From the NCBI RefSeq assembly GCF_026968045.1, contig NZ_JAPVBQ010000001.1, forward strand, positions 434,001 to 498,000: DNA of 64,000 bases, read 5' to 3'. The notes under the pieces are model-generated. The model was not told where the DNA came from. It ran no database searches and saw only the letters and a program-made list of their open reading frames with translations. Numbering within the stretch: the stretch's first letter is position 1; every line of letters begins with the position of its first letter. Shown here in pieces: positions 51,206-59,263 of the stretch. The stretch is from Modestobacter sp. VKM Ac-2977. Its GTDB lineage: Bacteria; Actinomycetota; Actinomycetes; Mycobacteriales; Geodermatophilaceae. A program made the position numbers and the translations under genes.

Positions 51206-53231
51206 CGCTCACCACTCCCAGTGACTCGATCTGTGCCGTGCGGGACACCTCGTTGTACGAGATGACCGACAGGCGGGGCAGGACCTGGCGGACCAGGCGG
51301 GACAGGGCGGCTCGCACCTGCGGTGAGCAGACGAGCACGGGGGAGAGGTTCAGTCGCTCTGCGTCGTCGAGGAGCTCGGTGCAGCCGCGGACGAGGACGT
51401 CGACGGTGTGCCCGTCCAGCGCGAGCACCTGGCCGCCCTCGGTGGGGCGCACGGCCTCCAGGAGCCGCTGCTCGAACGACGGCTCGAGGGTGATGACGTG
51501 CAGTCGGTCCTCCTCGGTCACGTACGGGTGGCTGATCGCCGCGCCGAGGGCGGTGCGGGCCGCCTCGACCAGGCCGTCGAGGTCGGTGGAGACCTTGGCC
51601 CGCAGGGACAGGGCCTCGAAGATGCGCACCAGGTCGCGGATCGACACCCCCTCGTCCAGCAGGGCCTGGAGCACCCGCTGCACCTCGCCGAGGCTGAGGA
51701 GTGCCGGGGTGAGCTCGTCGGCGACGGCCGGGTGCGAGCGGCGGATCATCTCGACCAGCACCTTGACGTCCTCCCGGCCCAGCAGCGCCGAGGCGTTCTG
51801 CCGGACGACCTCGGCCAGGTGGGTGGTGATGACCGAGGAGCGGTCGACGACGGTCGCGCCGGCCATCTCGGCCTGCCGCTGCAGCTCGGCGGGCACCCAC
51901 TTGGCGGCCAGCCCGAAGACCGGCTCCCGGGTCGCCTTGCCCGGCAGCCCGTCGAGGTGGTCACCGATGGCGAGCACCGTGCCGGCCGGGGACGTGCCCT
52001 TGGCCGCGGGGACGCCGTTGAGCCAGATGACGTACTGGGAGGCGGGCAGGTCCAGGTTGTCCCGGGTGCGGACCAGCGGGATGACCAGCCCGGTCTCCAT
52101 GGCGACCTTGCGGCGCAGCGCCTTGACGCGGTCGAGGAGGTCGCCGCCGCGGGCGGTGTCCACCAGCTCGACCAGGTCGAAGGCGACCTCCAGCTCCAGC
52201 GGGTCCACCCGCATCCGGTCGGCGATCGCCTCGGGGGAGTCCGGCTGCGGCTCGGCGGCGACGGCGTCCGCGGGCGTGCCCTCGTCGTCGTCCTCGTCGA
52301 CCCGGTCGGTGAGCCGGGTGGAGATGAACAGGACCAGGCCGCCGATCAGCAGGAACGGCAGCTTGGGCAGGCCGGGGATCAGGCACAGGGCCAGGGCGGC
52401 GAGGCCGGCGATGCGCACCGGCTGCTTGGCGCGGCTGAGCTGGCTGATCAGGTCCGAGCCCATGTCGCCCTGGGAGGCCGAGCGGGTGACGATCAGGCCG
52501 GTGGCGGTGGAGATCAGCAGCGCCGGGATCTGCGAGACCAGGCCGTCGCCGACCGACAGCAGCGAGTAGGTGGTGACGGCCTCGCCCGGGGCCATGCCGC
52601 GCTGCAGCACGCCGATCGCGAAGCCGCCGATCAGGTTGATCAGCGTGACGATGATGGCGGCGATGGCGTCGCCCTTGACGAACTTGCTGGCGCCGTCCAT
52701 CGAGCCGTAGAAGTCGGCCTCGGCGGTGACGTCGCTGCGTCGCTTGCGGGCCTGCTTCTCGTTGATCAGGCCGGCGTTCAGGTCGGCGTCGATGGCCATC
52801 TGCTTGCCGGGCATCGCGTCGAGGGTGAAGCGGGCGCCGACCTCGGCGACGCGGCCGGCACCGTTGGTGATGACGACGAACTGGATGATCGTGAGGATCA
52901 CGAAGATGACCAGGCCGACGATCAGCGAGCCGCCGATCACGAAGTGCCCGAAGGCCTCGATGACCTTGCCGGCGTAACCGTCGGTGAGGACGAGCCGGGT
53001 CGAGGAGACGTTGAGCGCCAGGCGCATCAGCGTCGCGATCAGCACCAGCGACGGGAAGATCGCGAAGTCCAGCGGCCGCCTGATGTTCATCGACACCAGC
53101 AGGATCAGCAGCGACCCGACGATGTTCAGCGCCAGGAGCAGGTCCAGCACGGGGGCGGGCAACGGCACCACGAGCATCAGGACGATCGAGACGACCCCGA
53201 TGGGGACGGCGGCCTTCGTCAGCTTTCCCAC
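51186..53231 (-). CDS. flhA: Flagellar biosynthesis protein FlhA
   Basis: A 681-residue export-gate protein of the flagellar type III secretion system. Eight N-terminal transmembrane helices are followed by a cytoplasmic domain that receives chaperone-substrate complexes. The FHIPEP-family signature is clear: RFTLDAMPGKQMAIDADLNAGLI followed by EKQARKRR; also GDAIAAIIVTLINLIGGFAIGV and DGLVSQIPALLISTATGLIVTRSA. Length is normal. GTG 53231 opens MGKLTKAAVPIGVVSIV. It follows flhB after a 162-base gap, the largest gap within this part of the operon. Confidence 0.97.
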   Translation of the reverse strand: MGKLTKAAVPIGVVSIVLMLVVPLPAPVLDLLLALNIVGSLLILLVSMNIRRPLDFAIFPSLVLIATLMRLALNVSSTRLVLTDGYAGKVIEAFGHFVIGGSLIVGLVIFVILTIIQFVVITNGAGRVAEVGARFTLDAMPGKQMAIDADLNAGLINEKQARKRRSDVTAEADFYGSMDGASKFVKGDAIAAIIVTLINLIGGFAIGVLQRGMAPGEAVTTYSLLSVGDGLVSQIPALLISTATGLIVTRSASQGDMGSDLISQLSRAKQPVRIAGLAALALCLIPGLPKLPFLLIGGLVLFISTRLTDRVDEDDDEGTPADAVAAEPQPDSPEAIADRMRVDPLELEVAFDLVELVDTARGGDLLDRVKALRRKVAMETGLVIPLVRTRDNLDLPASQYVIWLNGVPAAKGTSPAGTVLAIGDHLDGLPGKATREPVFGLAAKWVPAELQRQAEMAGATVVDRSSVITTHLAEVVRQNASALLGREDVKVLVEMIRRSHPAVADELTPALLSLGEVQRVLQALLDEGVSIRDLVRIFEALSLRAKVSTDLDGLVEAARTALGAAISHPYVTEEDRLHVITLEPSFEQRLLEAVRPTEGGQVLALDGHTVDVLVRGCTELLDDAERLNLSPVLVCSPQVRAALSRLVRQVLPRLSVISYNEVSRTAQIESLGVVSGAVAIR

Positions 53232-53393
53232 GAGACCTCGTTCCTGTGCGGTGCGCTACGGCGGCGGAGGAATGCGCCGGTGCGCCCCCCACCGCCTTCT
53301 CGGCAGTCCGGGGAACGGGCGGTACTGCTGGGCGGGGTCGCCACACCGTGCGTCACAACCGCTCCGCGGGCCTCAGGGAGACCGGTTCGGCCG

Positions 53394-54527
53394 TCAGCGG
53401 CGCCGGCCGGCGCGGGGGAGCCCCTCGGTGGCCGGCGCCTCGAAGCCGGGCCGGTGCATCCCGCCGGTCACGCCGCGTGCCGAGAGGTGCATGACGAAGG
53501 CCAGCACCCGGGCGACGGCGGTGAACAGCTGGGCCGGCACCTCCTGACCCAGGTCGCAGGAGGCGTGCAGGGCCCGGGCCAGGGGGATGTCCTGGACCAT
53601 CGGCACCTTGCACTCCTCGGCCCGGGCCCGCAGCCGGGCGGCCATCTCGTCGGCGCCCTTGGCCACCACCCGGGGTGCGCCCTTCAGCGGGTCGTACTTG
53701 AGCGCGACGGCGACGTGGGTGGGGTTGACCAGCAGCACGTCGGCGTCGGCGACCTCGGCCATCATCCGGTTGCGGGACATCGACAGCTGGGTGGAGCGGC
53801 GCTGGGCCTTCATCTGCGGGTCGCCCTCGGCCTGTTTGTGCTCCTGCTTGATCTCGTAGACGCTCATCTTGAGCTGCTTCATCATCTTGTGCCGCACCAC
53901 CACGTAGTCGGCGACCGCGATGACCAGGCCGGTGATGCCCACGACGCGGAACATCAGCACCGCGGAGTCGGTGAAGGTGTGCACGACCTCCGACAGCGGC
54001 AGCGCGCCGGAGGCGGAGACCAACTGCATGGCGTTGTCGGACGTCACGCCGATGACGGTCGCCAGCGCGACGGTCTTGATGATCGCCTTGGTCGCCTCCC
54101 AGAGGCCCTGCGTGCCGAACATCCGCTTGATCCCGGGGAACGGGTTCAGCTTCTTCAGTGTCGGCTTCATGGCCTTCGTGGCGATCGTGACCCCGCCCTG
54201 GGACGCCGAGGCGACGGTGCCGATCACCATCATCGCCAGGGCCATCGGCAGCAGCGCGGTCATGAAGACGGCCAGCGCGGTGCCGAACATCGCCTGCATC
54301 GTGGCCTGCTGCGGGTCGTTGGCGATCACCCCGACCTGCACGAACAGTTCCTGGATGGAGCCGAACGCACCGCCCACGAGCATGGGCAGCAGCACGCTCG
54401 CCGCGGCCGCGCCCAGCCAGGTGCCCAGTTCCTGGGTGCGCGGGATCTGCCCGTCCTTGCGGGCCTTCTTCAGCTTCTGCGGTGTCGGCTTCTCTGTCTT
54501 CTCACCGCCGGGACCGTCCTTGGCCAT
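53394..54527 (-). CDS. flhB: Flagellar biosynthesis protein FlhB
   Basis: A 377-residue membrane protein that controls the switch of export substrate from hook to filament. The start EKTEKPTPQKLKKARKDGQIPRT is canonical, four helices follow, and the autocleavage site NPTH is present (LLVNPTHVAVALKYDP). The C-terminal tail after the FlhB-C domain is about 25 residues longer than minimal and Gly/Arg/Pro-rich. ATG 54527 is 17 bases after the fliR stop. Confidence 0.97.
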   Translation of the reverse strand: MAKDGPGGEKTEKPTPQKLKKARKDGQIPRTQELGTWLGAAAASVLLPMLVGGAFGSIQELFVQVGVIANDPQQATMQAMFGTALAVFMTALLPMALAMMVIGTVASASQGGVTIATKAMKPTLKKLNPFPGIKRMFGTQGLWEATKAIIKTVALATVIGVTSDNAMQLVSASGALPLSEVVHTFTDSAVLMFRVVGITGLVIAVADYVVVRHKMMKQLKMSVYEIKQEHKQAEGDPQMKAQRRSTQLSMSRNRMMAEVADADVLLVNPTHVAVALKYDPLKGAPRVVAKGADEMAARLRARAEECKVPMVQDIPLARALHASCDLGQEVPAQLFTAVARVLAFVMHLSARGVTGGMHRPGFEAPATEGLPRAGRRR

Positions 54528-54544
54528 CAGTCACCTCCTCCGGG

Positions 54545-55309
54545 TCAGCCGCTGCGCAGCGAGGTCATCGCGTCGAGCGCGGAGTCCAGGAGCCCGTCGA
54601 GCGCCGGCGGCAGCAGCGGGAACGTCAGCCCCAGCAGGGTCAGGGTGATCATGATCTTGAGCGGGAAGCCGAAGGCGAAGATGTTCAGCGCCGGCGCGGC
54701 CTTGGAGAGCAGGGCGAGCGCGACGTCGGCCAGCAGCAACACCGCCACCAGCGGCCCGGCGATCTGCAGCGCGGCCAGGAACATCATCGAGAAGGCGGTG
54801 ATCAGGACCGAGCCCAGCTGGTCGGTGGGCAGCGAGCCGCCCACCGGCAGCCCCTGGTACGAGGTGACGAAACCCCGTACCAGCAGCAGGTGGCCGTTGC
54901 TGGTGAACAGCAGGGTGATGGCGAGCAGGTAGTGCAGCCGGCCGATCACCCCCTGCGTGGTCAGCGACATCGGGTCGTAGGCCGGCTGCAGGGAGAACCC
55001 GCCGGTCACGTCGATCAGGTCACCGGCCAGCTGGACGGCGCTGAACAGCAGCTGGACGACGAAGCCCAGCGCGGCGCCGATGACCGCCTCGGTGACCGCA
55101 GTCGCGATGAGGAAGCCGGCGGTGACCTCCGGGATGGTGCCGGAGATGTGCGGGAACGTGACCAGGGCGATGCAGAGGGCGAGTGCGCCCTTGACCACCC
55201 GCGGGATGCCGTTGGAGTTGAACGGCGGGGCCAGGGCGATGAACCCGGCAGCCCGCGTGCTGGCCAGCAGCAGCGCCGCGAGGGTCGCGGAGGGGACCTC
55301 CAGGTCCAC
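54545..55309 (-). CDS. fliR: Flagellar biosynthesis protein FliR
   Basis: A 254-residue integral membrane protein of the export gate (FliP5-FliQ4-FliR1 core). Family text: LASTRAAGFIALAPPFNSNGIPRVVKGALAL, GAALGFVVQLLFSAVQLAGDLIDVTGGFSLQPAYDPM, and LNIFAFGFPLKIMITLTLLGLTFPLLP. GTG 55309 is 7 bases after fliQ. Normal length. Confidence 0.96.
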   Translation of the reverse strand: MDLEVPSATLAALLLASTRAAGFIALAPPFNSNGIPRVVKGALALCIALVTFPHISGTIPEVTAGFLIATAVTEAVIGAALGFVVQLLFSAVQLAGDLIDVTGGFSLQPAYDPMSLTTQGVIGRLHYLLAITLLFTSNGHLLLVRGFVTSYQGLPVGGSLPTDQLGSVLITAFSMMFLAALQIAGPLVAVLLLADVALALLSKAAPALNIFAFGFPLKIMITLTLLGLTFPLLPPALDGLLDSALDAMTSLRSG

Positions 55310-55316
55310 TGCGGCC

Positions 55317-55592
55317 TCAGGTCCTGCCGAGCAGTCGCGGCAGCGACTCGAACAGCTGATCGGTGAAGGAGACCAGCTCCGAGAGCACCCAGTTGCCGGT
55401 CACCAGCAGCGCGATCGCCACCGCGATCATCTTCGGCACGAAGGACAGCGTCGGTTCCTGGATCTGGGTGGCCGCCTGGAACAGCGAGATCATGAAGCCG
55501 ACCAGCAGGGCGGTCAGCAGGATGGGGGCGGACACCTTCGCCGCCACGATCATCGTCTGGGTGGCGATCTCGGTGACGTCGGCGTCGCTCAT
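55317..55592 (-). CDS. fliQ: Flagellar biosynthesis protein FliQ
   Basis: A 91-residue two-helix export-gate subunit. Text such as IATQTMIVAAKVSAPILLTALLVGFMISLFQAATQIQEPTLSFVPKM is typical. ATG 55592 overlaps the fliP stop by four bases. Confidence 0.96.
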   Translation of the reverse strand: MSDADVTEIATQTMIVAAKVSAPILLTALLVGFMISLFQAATQIQEPTLSFVPKMIAVAIALLVTGNWVLSELVSFTDQLFESLPRLLGRT

Positions 55593-56437
55593 CCGTAGGA
55601 CCCCACCAACGCCGTGGTCACCAGCGCCCAGCCGTCGACGATCACGAACAGCATCAGCTTGAACGGCAGCGACACGATGGTCGGCGGCACCATCATCATG
55701 CCCATCGCCATCAGCGCAGCGCTGACCAGCATGTCCAGCACCAGGAACGGGATGAAGACGACCAGGCCGATGATGAAGGCGCTCTTCAGCTCCGAGAGCA
55801 CGAACGCCGGGACCAGGGTCAGCATGCTCACCGACGCCGCGTCCGCCGGCGCCTCCTCACCGGAGAGCCCGACCATCAGCGTGAGCTCGTCGTCCCGGGT
55901 GTTGGCCAGCAGGAAGTCCTTGAGCGGCTCGACCCCGGTGTCGTAGGCGGCCGAGGCGTTCATCGTGCCGTCCAGGTAGGGCTGGACGGCGAGCTCGTTG
56001 ATCTCGCTGAACACCGGGCCCATCACGAAGATGGTCAGGAACAGCGCGATCCCGGTGAGCACCTGGTTCGGCGGTGAGCTGGGCAGGCCCAGGGCGTTGC
56101 GGGTCAGCGCCAGCACCACGAGGATCTTGGTGAACGAGGTCACCAGCAGCAGGGCCGACGGCGCGATCGACAGCACGGTGATCGCCAGGATCAGCGTGAC
56201 CGCGGTGCTCGGGCTGTCCCCGCCGATGGAGATGTCCAGGCCGCCGTCGTCCACGACCGGGGCGACCGGCTCGGACGGCGGGACCGGCGCGGTGGGGGCG
56301 GCCGAGGCCGGGCCGGCCAGCAGGAGCATCAGCACGACCGTGCCCAGCAGCAGCAACGGCAGCAGCCAGGCCGCGCGGCGGCGGGCGGGGCCGGACGTCG
56401 GCGGCGGCGCCGACAGCCGGACGGGGACGGCGGTCAT
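55589..56437 (-). CDS. fliP: Flagellar biosynthesis protein FliP
   Basis: A 282-residue export-gate protein with a cleavable signal peptide (about 20-48, LLPLLLLGTVVLMLLLAGPASA). Signature segments are VLSIAPSALLLVTSFTKILVVLALTRNALG, PPNQVLTGIALFLTIFVMGPVF and VFIPFLVLDMLVSAALMAMGMMMVPP. The Pro/Val-rich linker after the signal peptide is longer than in enteric FliP. The ATG shares one base with the fliO stop. Confidence 0.97.
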   Translation of the reverse strand: MTAVPVRLSAPPPTSGPARRRAAWLLPLLLLGTVVLMLLLAGPASAAPTAPVPPSEPVAPVVDDGGLDISIGGDSPSTAVTLILAITVLSIAPSALLLVTSFTKILVVLALTRNALGLPSSPPNQVLTGIALFLTIFVMGPVFSEINELAVQPYLDGTMNASAAYDTGVEPLKDFLLANTRDDELTLMVGLSGEEAPADAASVSMLTLVPAFVLSELKSAFIIGLVVFIPFLVLDMLVSAALMAMGMMMVPPTIVSLPFKLMLFVIVDGWALVTTALVGSYG

Positions 56438-56865
56438 CAGCGGCGCACCGTCCGCTCACGCAGCTCGTGCACGACCGACGTCCACGTGCCGCGGTCGAGC
56501 ACCGAGCCGGCCAGGGCACCGTTGCCCGCCCGCGGCACCGGGACCCGGGCGGCAGGCAGCTCGGTGGTCTCGCCGTTGGCGCCGACCGCGGGGCGGGCCT
56601 GGGCGGCGAGGGCGGCCTGCAGTTCCTCGTCCTCCACCTCGGCCAGCAGGGTGACCTGCTCCTCGGTCGAGCCGACCACCAGCACCCGGCCGGCGACGCG
56701 CAGCACCGAGACGCTGCTGGCCCGGCCCATCCGCTGGCGGGCGACCACCTCGATGACGCCGGTGGGGCCACCGAGCCCCCGCTTCTTCGCGACCTTGCTG
56801 GCGAAGAGCAGGACCGCGGCGACGAACACCAGCGACAGGACCAGGCGGACGATCATCCAGCTCAT
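56437..56865 (-). CDS. fliO: Flagellar biosynthetic protein FliO
   Basis: A 142-residue protein with one N-terminal transmembrane helix (about 4-22) and a cytoplasmic beta domain: IEVVARQRMGRASSVSVLRVAGRVLVVGSTEEQVTLLAEV, the FliO core. It assists FliP complex assembly. Position between fliN and fliP and four-base overlap with fliN confirm the call. The C-terminal 50 residues are variable. Confidence 0.9.
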   Translation of the reverse strand: MSWMIVRLVLSLVFVAAVLLFASKVAKKRGLGGPTGVIEVVARQRMGRASSVSVLRVAGRVLVVGSTEEQVTLLAEVEDEELQAALAAQARPAVGANGETTELPAARVPVPRAGNGALAGSVLDRGTWTSVVHELRERTVRR

Positions 56866-57608
56866 GCGGGGGCAGTCCCGTACTCGCCGGCCTCGGTCAC
56901 GATCTCGCTGATCCGCAGGCCGAAGTCCTCGTCGACGACGACGATCTCGCCGCGGGCGATCAGGGTGCCGTTGACCAGCAGGTCCGCCGGGGCGCCGGCG
57001 GCGCGGTCGAGCTCGATGACCTCGCCGGGGTGGAGGGAGAGCAGCTCGGACACCGTCATCCGGGTCCGGCCGATCTCGACGGTGACCTCCATGGCCACGT
57101 TGCGCAGCAGGTCCAGGCTGCCGCGCCGCTCCCGCGGGCGGGGCAGGGTGACCTGCAGGGCCAGCGTGGCGGCGATCTCCGTGCCGCTGATCAGCGGGAC
57201 GGCGAGGAAGACGCCCTTGTCCCGCAGCCCGTCCAGCGCCGCGACGACGTCCTCGACCCGTTCGGCCGCCACCCGGACCCGGCCGAGGGCGCCGGCGGCG
57301 GCCTCGAGCGCGGGGCGCAGCGCGGTGGCGACGTCCATCGGGCCGACCGGGGAGTTGGTCAGCGCGCTGACGATCTCCTCGGAGAGGACCAGGACGATGT
57401 CGCCGCTGACCTCGCCGCCCAGTGCGGCGGTGACGGCCGCGCCGGGGGTCGGGGGGAGCGGGACCGAATCGGGGTCGGCCACCGTCTCCCCGGCCCGGAG
57501 GACGAGCTCGGCGGGCATGGCGGCTGCTGCGGCCTGGGCCGCGGCAGCGACGGCTGCAGCGATGGTGTCGGAGTCCGACGAGCGGTCGGTGCCGAAGGCG
57601 GTGGTCAT
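56862..57608 (-). CDS. fliN: Flagellar motor switch protein FliN, with FliY-like N-terminal domain
   Basis: A 248-residue switch protein. The C-terminal SpoA domain (about 168-243, LDLLRNVAMEVTVEIGRTRMTVSELLSLHPGEVIELD, then VNGTLIARGEIVVVDEDFGLRI) is FliN. The N-terminal 150 residues form a second domain (VSGDIVLVLSEEIVSALTNSPVGPMDVATALRPALEAAAGALG) like the CheC-like part of FliY. The CheC phosphatase pattern E-x-x-N is not seen (EAAAGAL), so CheY-P hydrolysis is doubtful. It overlaps fliM and fliO by four bases each. Confidence 0.92.
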   Translation of the reverse strand: MTTAFGTDRSSDSDTIAAAVAAAAQAAAAAMPAELVLRAGETVADPDSVPLPPTPGAAVTAALGGEVSGDIVLVLSEEIVSALTNSPVGPMDVATALRPALEAAAGALGRVRVAAERVEDVVAALDGLRDKGVFLAVPLISGTEIAATLALQVTLPRPRERRGSLDLLRNVAMEVTVEIGRTRMTVSELLSLHPGEVIELDRAAGAPADLLVNGTLIARGEIVVVDEDFGLRISEIVTEAGEYGTAPA

Positions 57609-58579
57609 GCGGGGTCCTTTCCGCCGGTCGAGGTGTCGGGGACGATCTCGGCCGCCAGGCGGCGCCGGTGGTTGCTGGGGAGGGCGTGGGCGAAGGTCAC
57701 GTCGTTGGTGGTGACCTGCAGCGGGCTGTCCTGGGCGTGGCGCAGCAGCAGCACGTCACCGACGGCCAGGGACAACAGGTCACCGGAGGGCACCTCGAGC
57801 GGGTTGAACCGCACGCTCACGTCGACGGGGACGTCGTTGATCCGCTCGGTGATCGCCTCGAGAGCCCGTTGCCGCTTGTGCTTCGCGACGTCCGACAGCT
57901 GCGGGGAGGCGGCGTTGTTCAGCGGGCCGGCGAAGGAGGCGAAGGGCAGCACGAGGGTGACCTCGGGCTCCCGGGCGCCGATCCGCATGCTGTAGGTCGC
58001 GACCATGACGGTCTCGGAACCGGAGGCGGCCTGGGCGAGCTGCGGGTTGTACTCGACGCTGTCCAGCGCGGGCGTCAGCGCGGTGACCGGGGCGAACGCC
58101 TGGCCGAGCTCGTCGAGCAGCCGGGCCAGGAGGTGGCCGGTGATGGCGCTCTCCATGCCCGTCATCGGCCGGTTCGGCTGGTCGCCGGCACCGGAGCCGC
58201 CGAGCATGTGGTCGACCATCGCCATCGCGGAGTCCAGCGGCCAGGCGAGCACGCCCTTGCCGGCCAGCGGCTCGAGGGTGAACGTCGCCACGAAGTACGA
58301 CGACGGCAGGGTGGCGATGTAGTCGTCGTAGGAGAACTGCTCGATGCCGGTCAGCTCGACCCGGACGCCGGTGCGGAGCAGGGAGGTCAGGGTCGTCGTC
58401 GCCTGGCGGGCGAAGGACTCCTGGGTGATCTGCAGGATCCGGACGTGTTCGCGGGACAGTTTCGTGGGACGACGGAAGTCGTAGGTGCGCGGTTCCCGGC
58501 GTCGGGCGCGCCCCTGCCCCTCAGGGAGTCGGGGGGCGGCGGCGCTCGGGGCGTCGGCCACGGTGTCGGACAGGCTCAC
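57605..58579 (-). CDS. fliM: Flagellar motor switch protein FliM
   Basis: A 324-residue switch protein. The core begins YDFRRPTKLSREHVRILQITQESFARQATTTL; the middle domain contains GSGAGDQPNRPMTGMESAITGHLL, and the C-terminal SpoA domain is DVSVRFNPLEVPSGDLLSLAVGDVLLLRH. The extreme N-terminus, where CheY-P normally binds (LSQxEIDALL), reads SLSDTVADAPSAAAP, so that motif is poorly conserved. GTG 58579 has GAGGA five bases upstream and is preferred to ATG 58591. It follows a 207-base gap with two hairpins after fliL. Confidence 0.95.
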   Translation of the reverse strand: MSLSDTVADAPSAAAPRLPEGQGRARRREPRTYDFRRPTKLSREHVRILQITQESFARQATTTLTSLLRTGVRVELTGIEQFSYDDYIATLPSSYFVATFTLEPLAGKGVLAWPLDSAMAMVDHMLGGSGAGDQPNRPMTGMESAITGHLLARLLDELGQAFAPVTALTPALDSVEYNPQLAQAASGSETVMVATYSMRIGAREPEVTLVLPFASFAGPLNNAASPQLSDVAKHKRQRALEAITERINDVPVDVSVRFNPLEVPSGDLLSLAVGDVLLLRHAQDSPLQVTTNDVTFAHALPSNHRRRLAAEIVPDTSTGGKDPA

Positions 58580-58623
58580 GCATGTCCTCATCGGCGGGGG
58601 GTGCGGTGACCCTGACCGCCGGA

Positions 58624-58660
58624 CACCAGCCGGCGCCGAGGAGCTCGGCGCCGGCTGGTG
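58624..58660 (-). terminator. Strong hairpin between fliL and fliM
   Basis: A 17-bp perfect stem (58624-58640 with 58644-58660) around a 3-base loop. On the minus strand it lies after fliL and 45 bases before fliM. It could terminate or attenuate the upstream transcript. Confidence 0.6.
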
Positions 58661-58729
58661 CAGGTGTGTCCCGGTGGGGACGGTGGGGGAGGAGCGTCAG
58701 TCGGGGCACACCCGTGAGGTGTTGGAACG

Positions 58730-58786
58730 GCCCCCTTGCAGGGTCCCGGCACGAGCTTGCGAGTGCTGGGCGGCAAGGGGGTCCTT
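58730..58786 (-). repeat. Intergenic 3'-end hairpin element, copy B
   Basis: The same outer ends as copy A at 13852-13910 (GCCCCCTTGCAGGG and GGCAAGGGGGTCCTT), with inner stem CCCGGCAC/GTGCTGGG. It abuts the fliL stop codon on the minus strand. Confidence 0.75.
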
Positions 58787-59263
58787 CTACTGGGTGACGT
58801 ACTCCGTGTACCAGAGCTCGTAGACGTCGCCGTGGTAGGCCTCGACGACCGCCGCCTCGAAGGCGGCCTTCATCGCCTCCCGGTTGGTCTGCACGTCGGA
58901 CAGGGCCGCTCCGGAGAACTGGGAGATGGCGATGTCCATCGCCTTCGAACCGTCCGGGGTGGCGCCACCGCCGTGCCCGCCCCCGGCGTGCTCGTCGTAG
59001 GCGAGGGAGAACTGCAGCGTGAAGCCGAGCTTGAGGTAGCTCCCGCCGGCCAGGTTGATGGCCACCGACTCCACCGGGAGGACGACGCTGCCGGCCTCCG
59101 GCGCGGGCTCGGCCACCGCCTCGCCGCTGCCGCTGAAGACGAAGAAGTACGCGGCGGCGCCGATCGCCAGGACCGCGACCAGCCCCATGATCAGCAGCTT
59201 CTTCTTGCCGCCGCCCTTGGCGCCGTCGGCGTCCTCGGGCTCTTCCTGCTTCTTCTTGCTCAT
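58787..59263 (-). CDS. fliL: Flagellar basal body-associated protein FliL
   Basis: A 158-residue stator-associated protein: basic cytoplasmic start, one transmembrane helix (about 24-44, LLIMGLVAVLAIGAAAYFFVF), and a periplasmic domain with SVAINLAGGSYLKLGFTLQFS and LSDVQTNREAMKAAFEAAVV. A Gly/His insertion (EHAGGGHGGG) is unusual. ATG 59263 overlaps the motB stop by four bases. Confidence 0.93.
   Translation of the reverse strand: MSKKKQEEPEDADGAKGGGKKKLLIMGLVAVLAIGAAAYFFVFSGSGEAVAEPAPEAGSVVLPVESVAINLAGGSYLKLGFTLQFSLAYDEHAGGGHGGGATPDGSKAMDIAISQFSGAALSDVQTNREAMKAAFEAAVVEAYHGDVYELWYTEYVTQ

Noticed and set aside
53232-53393. Possible small gene in the 162-base flhB-flhA gap
   Set aside because: No frame with a start, ribosome-binding site and plausible composition was found; I see no clear hairpin or promoter either.
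51408-54932. Plus-strand frame of over 1100 codons opposite flhA and flhB
   Set aside because: Shadow of the flagellar genes; low-complexity Gly/Arg/His translation.
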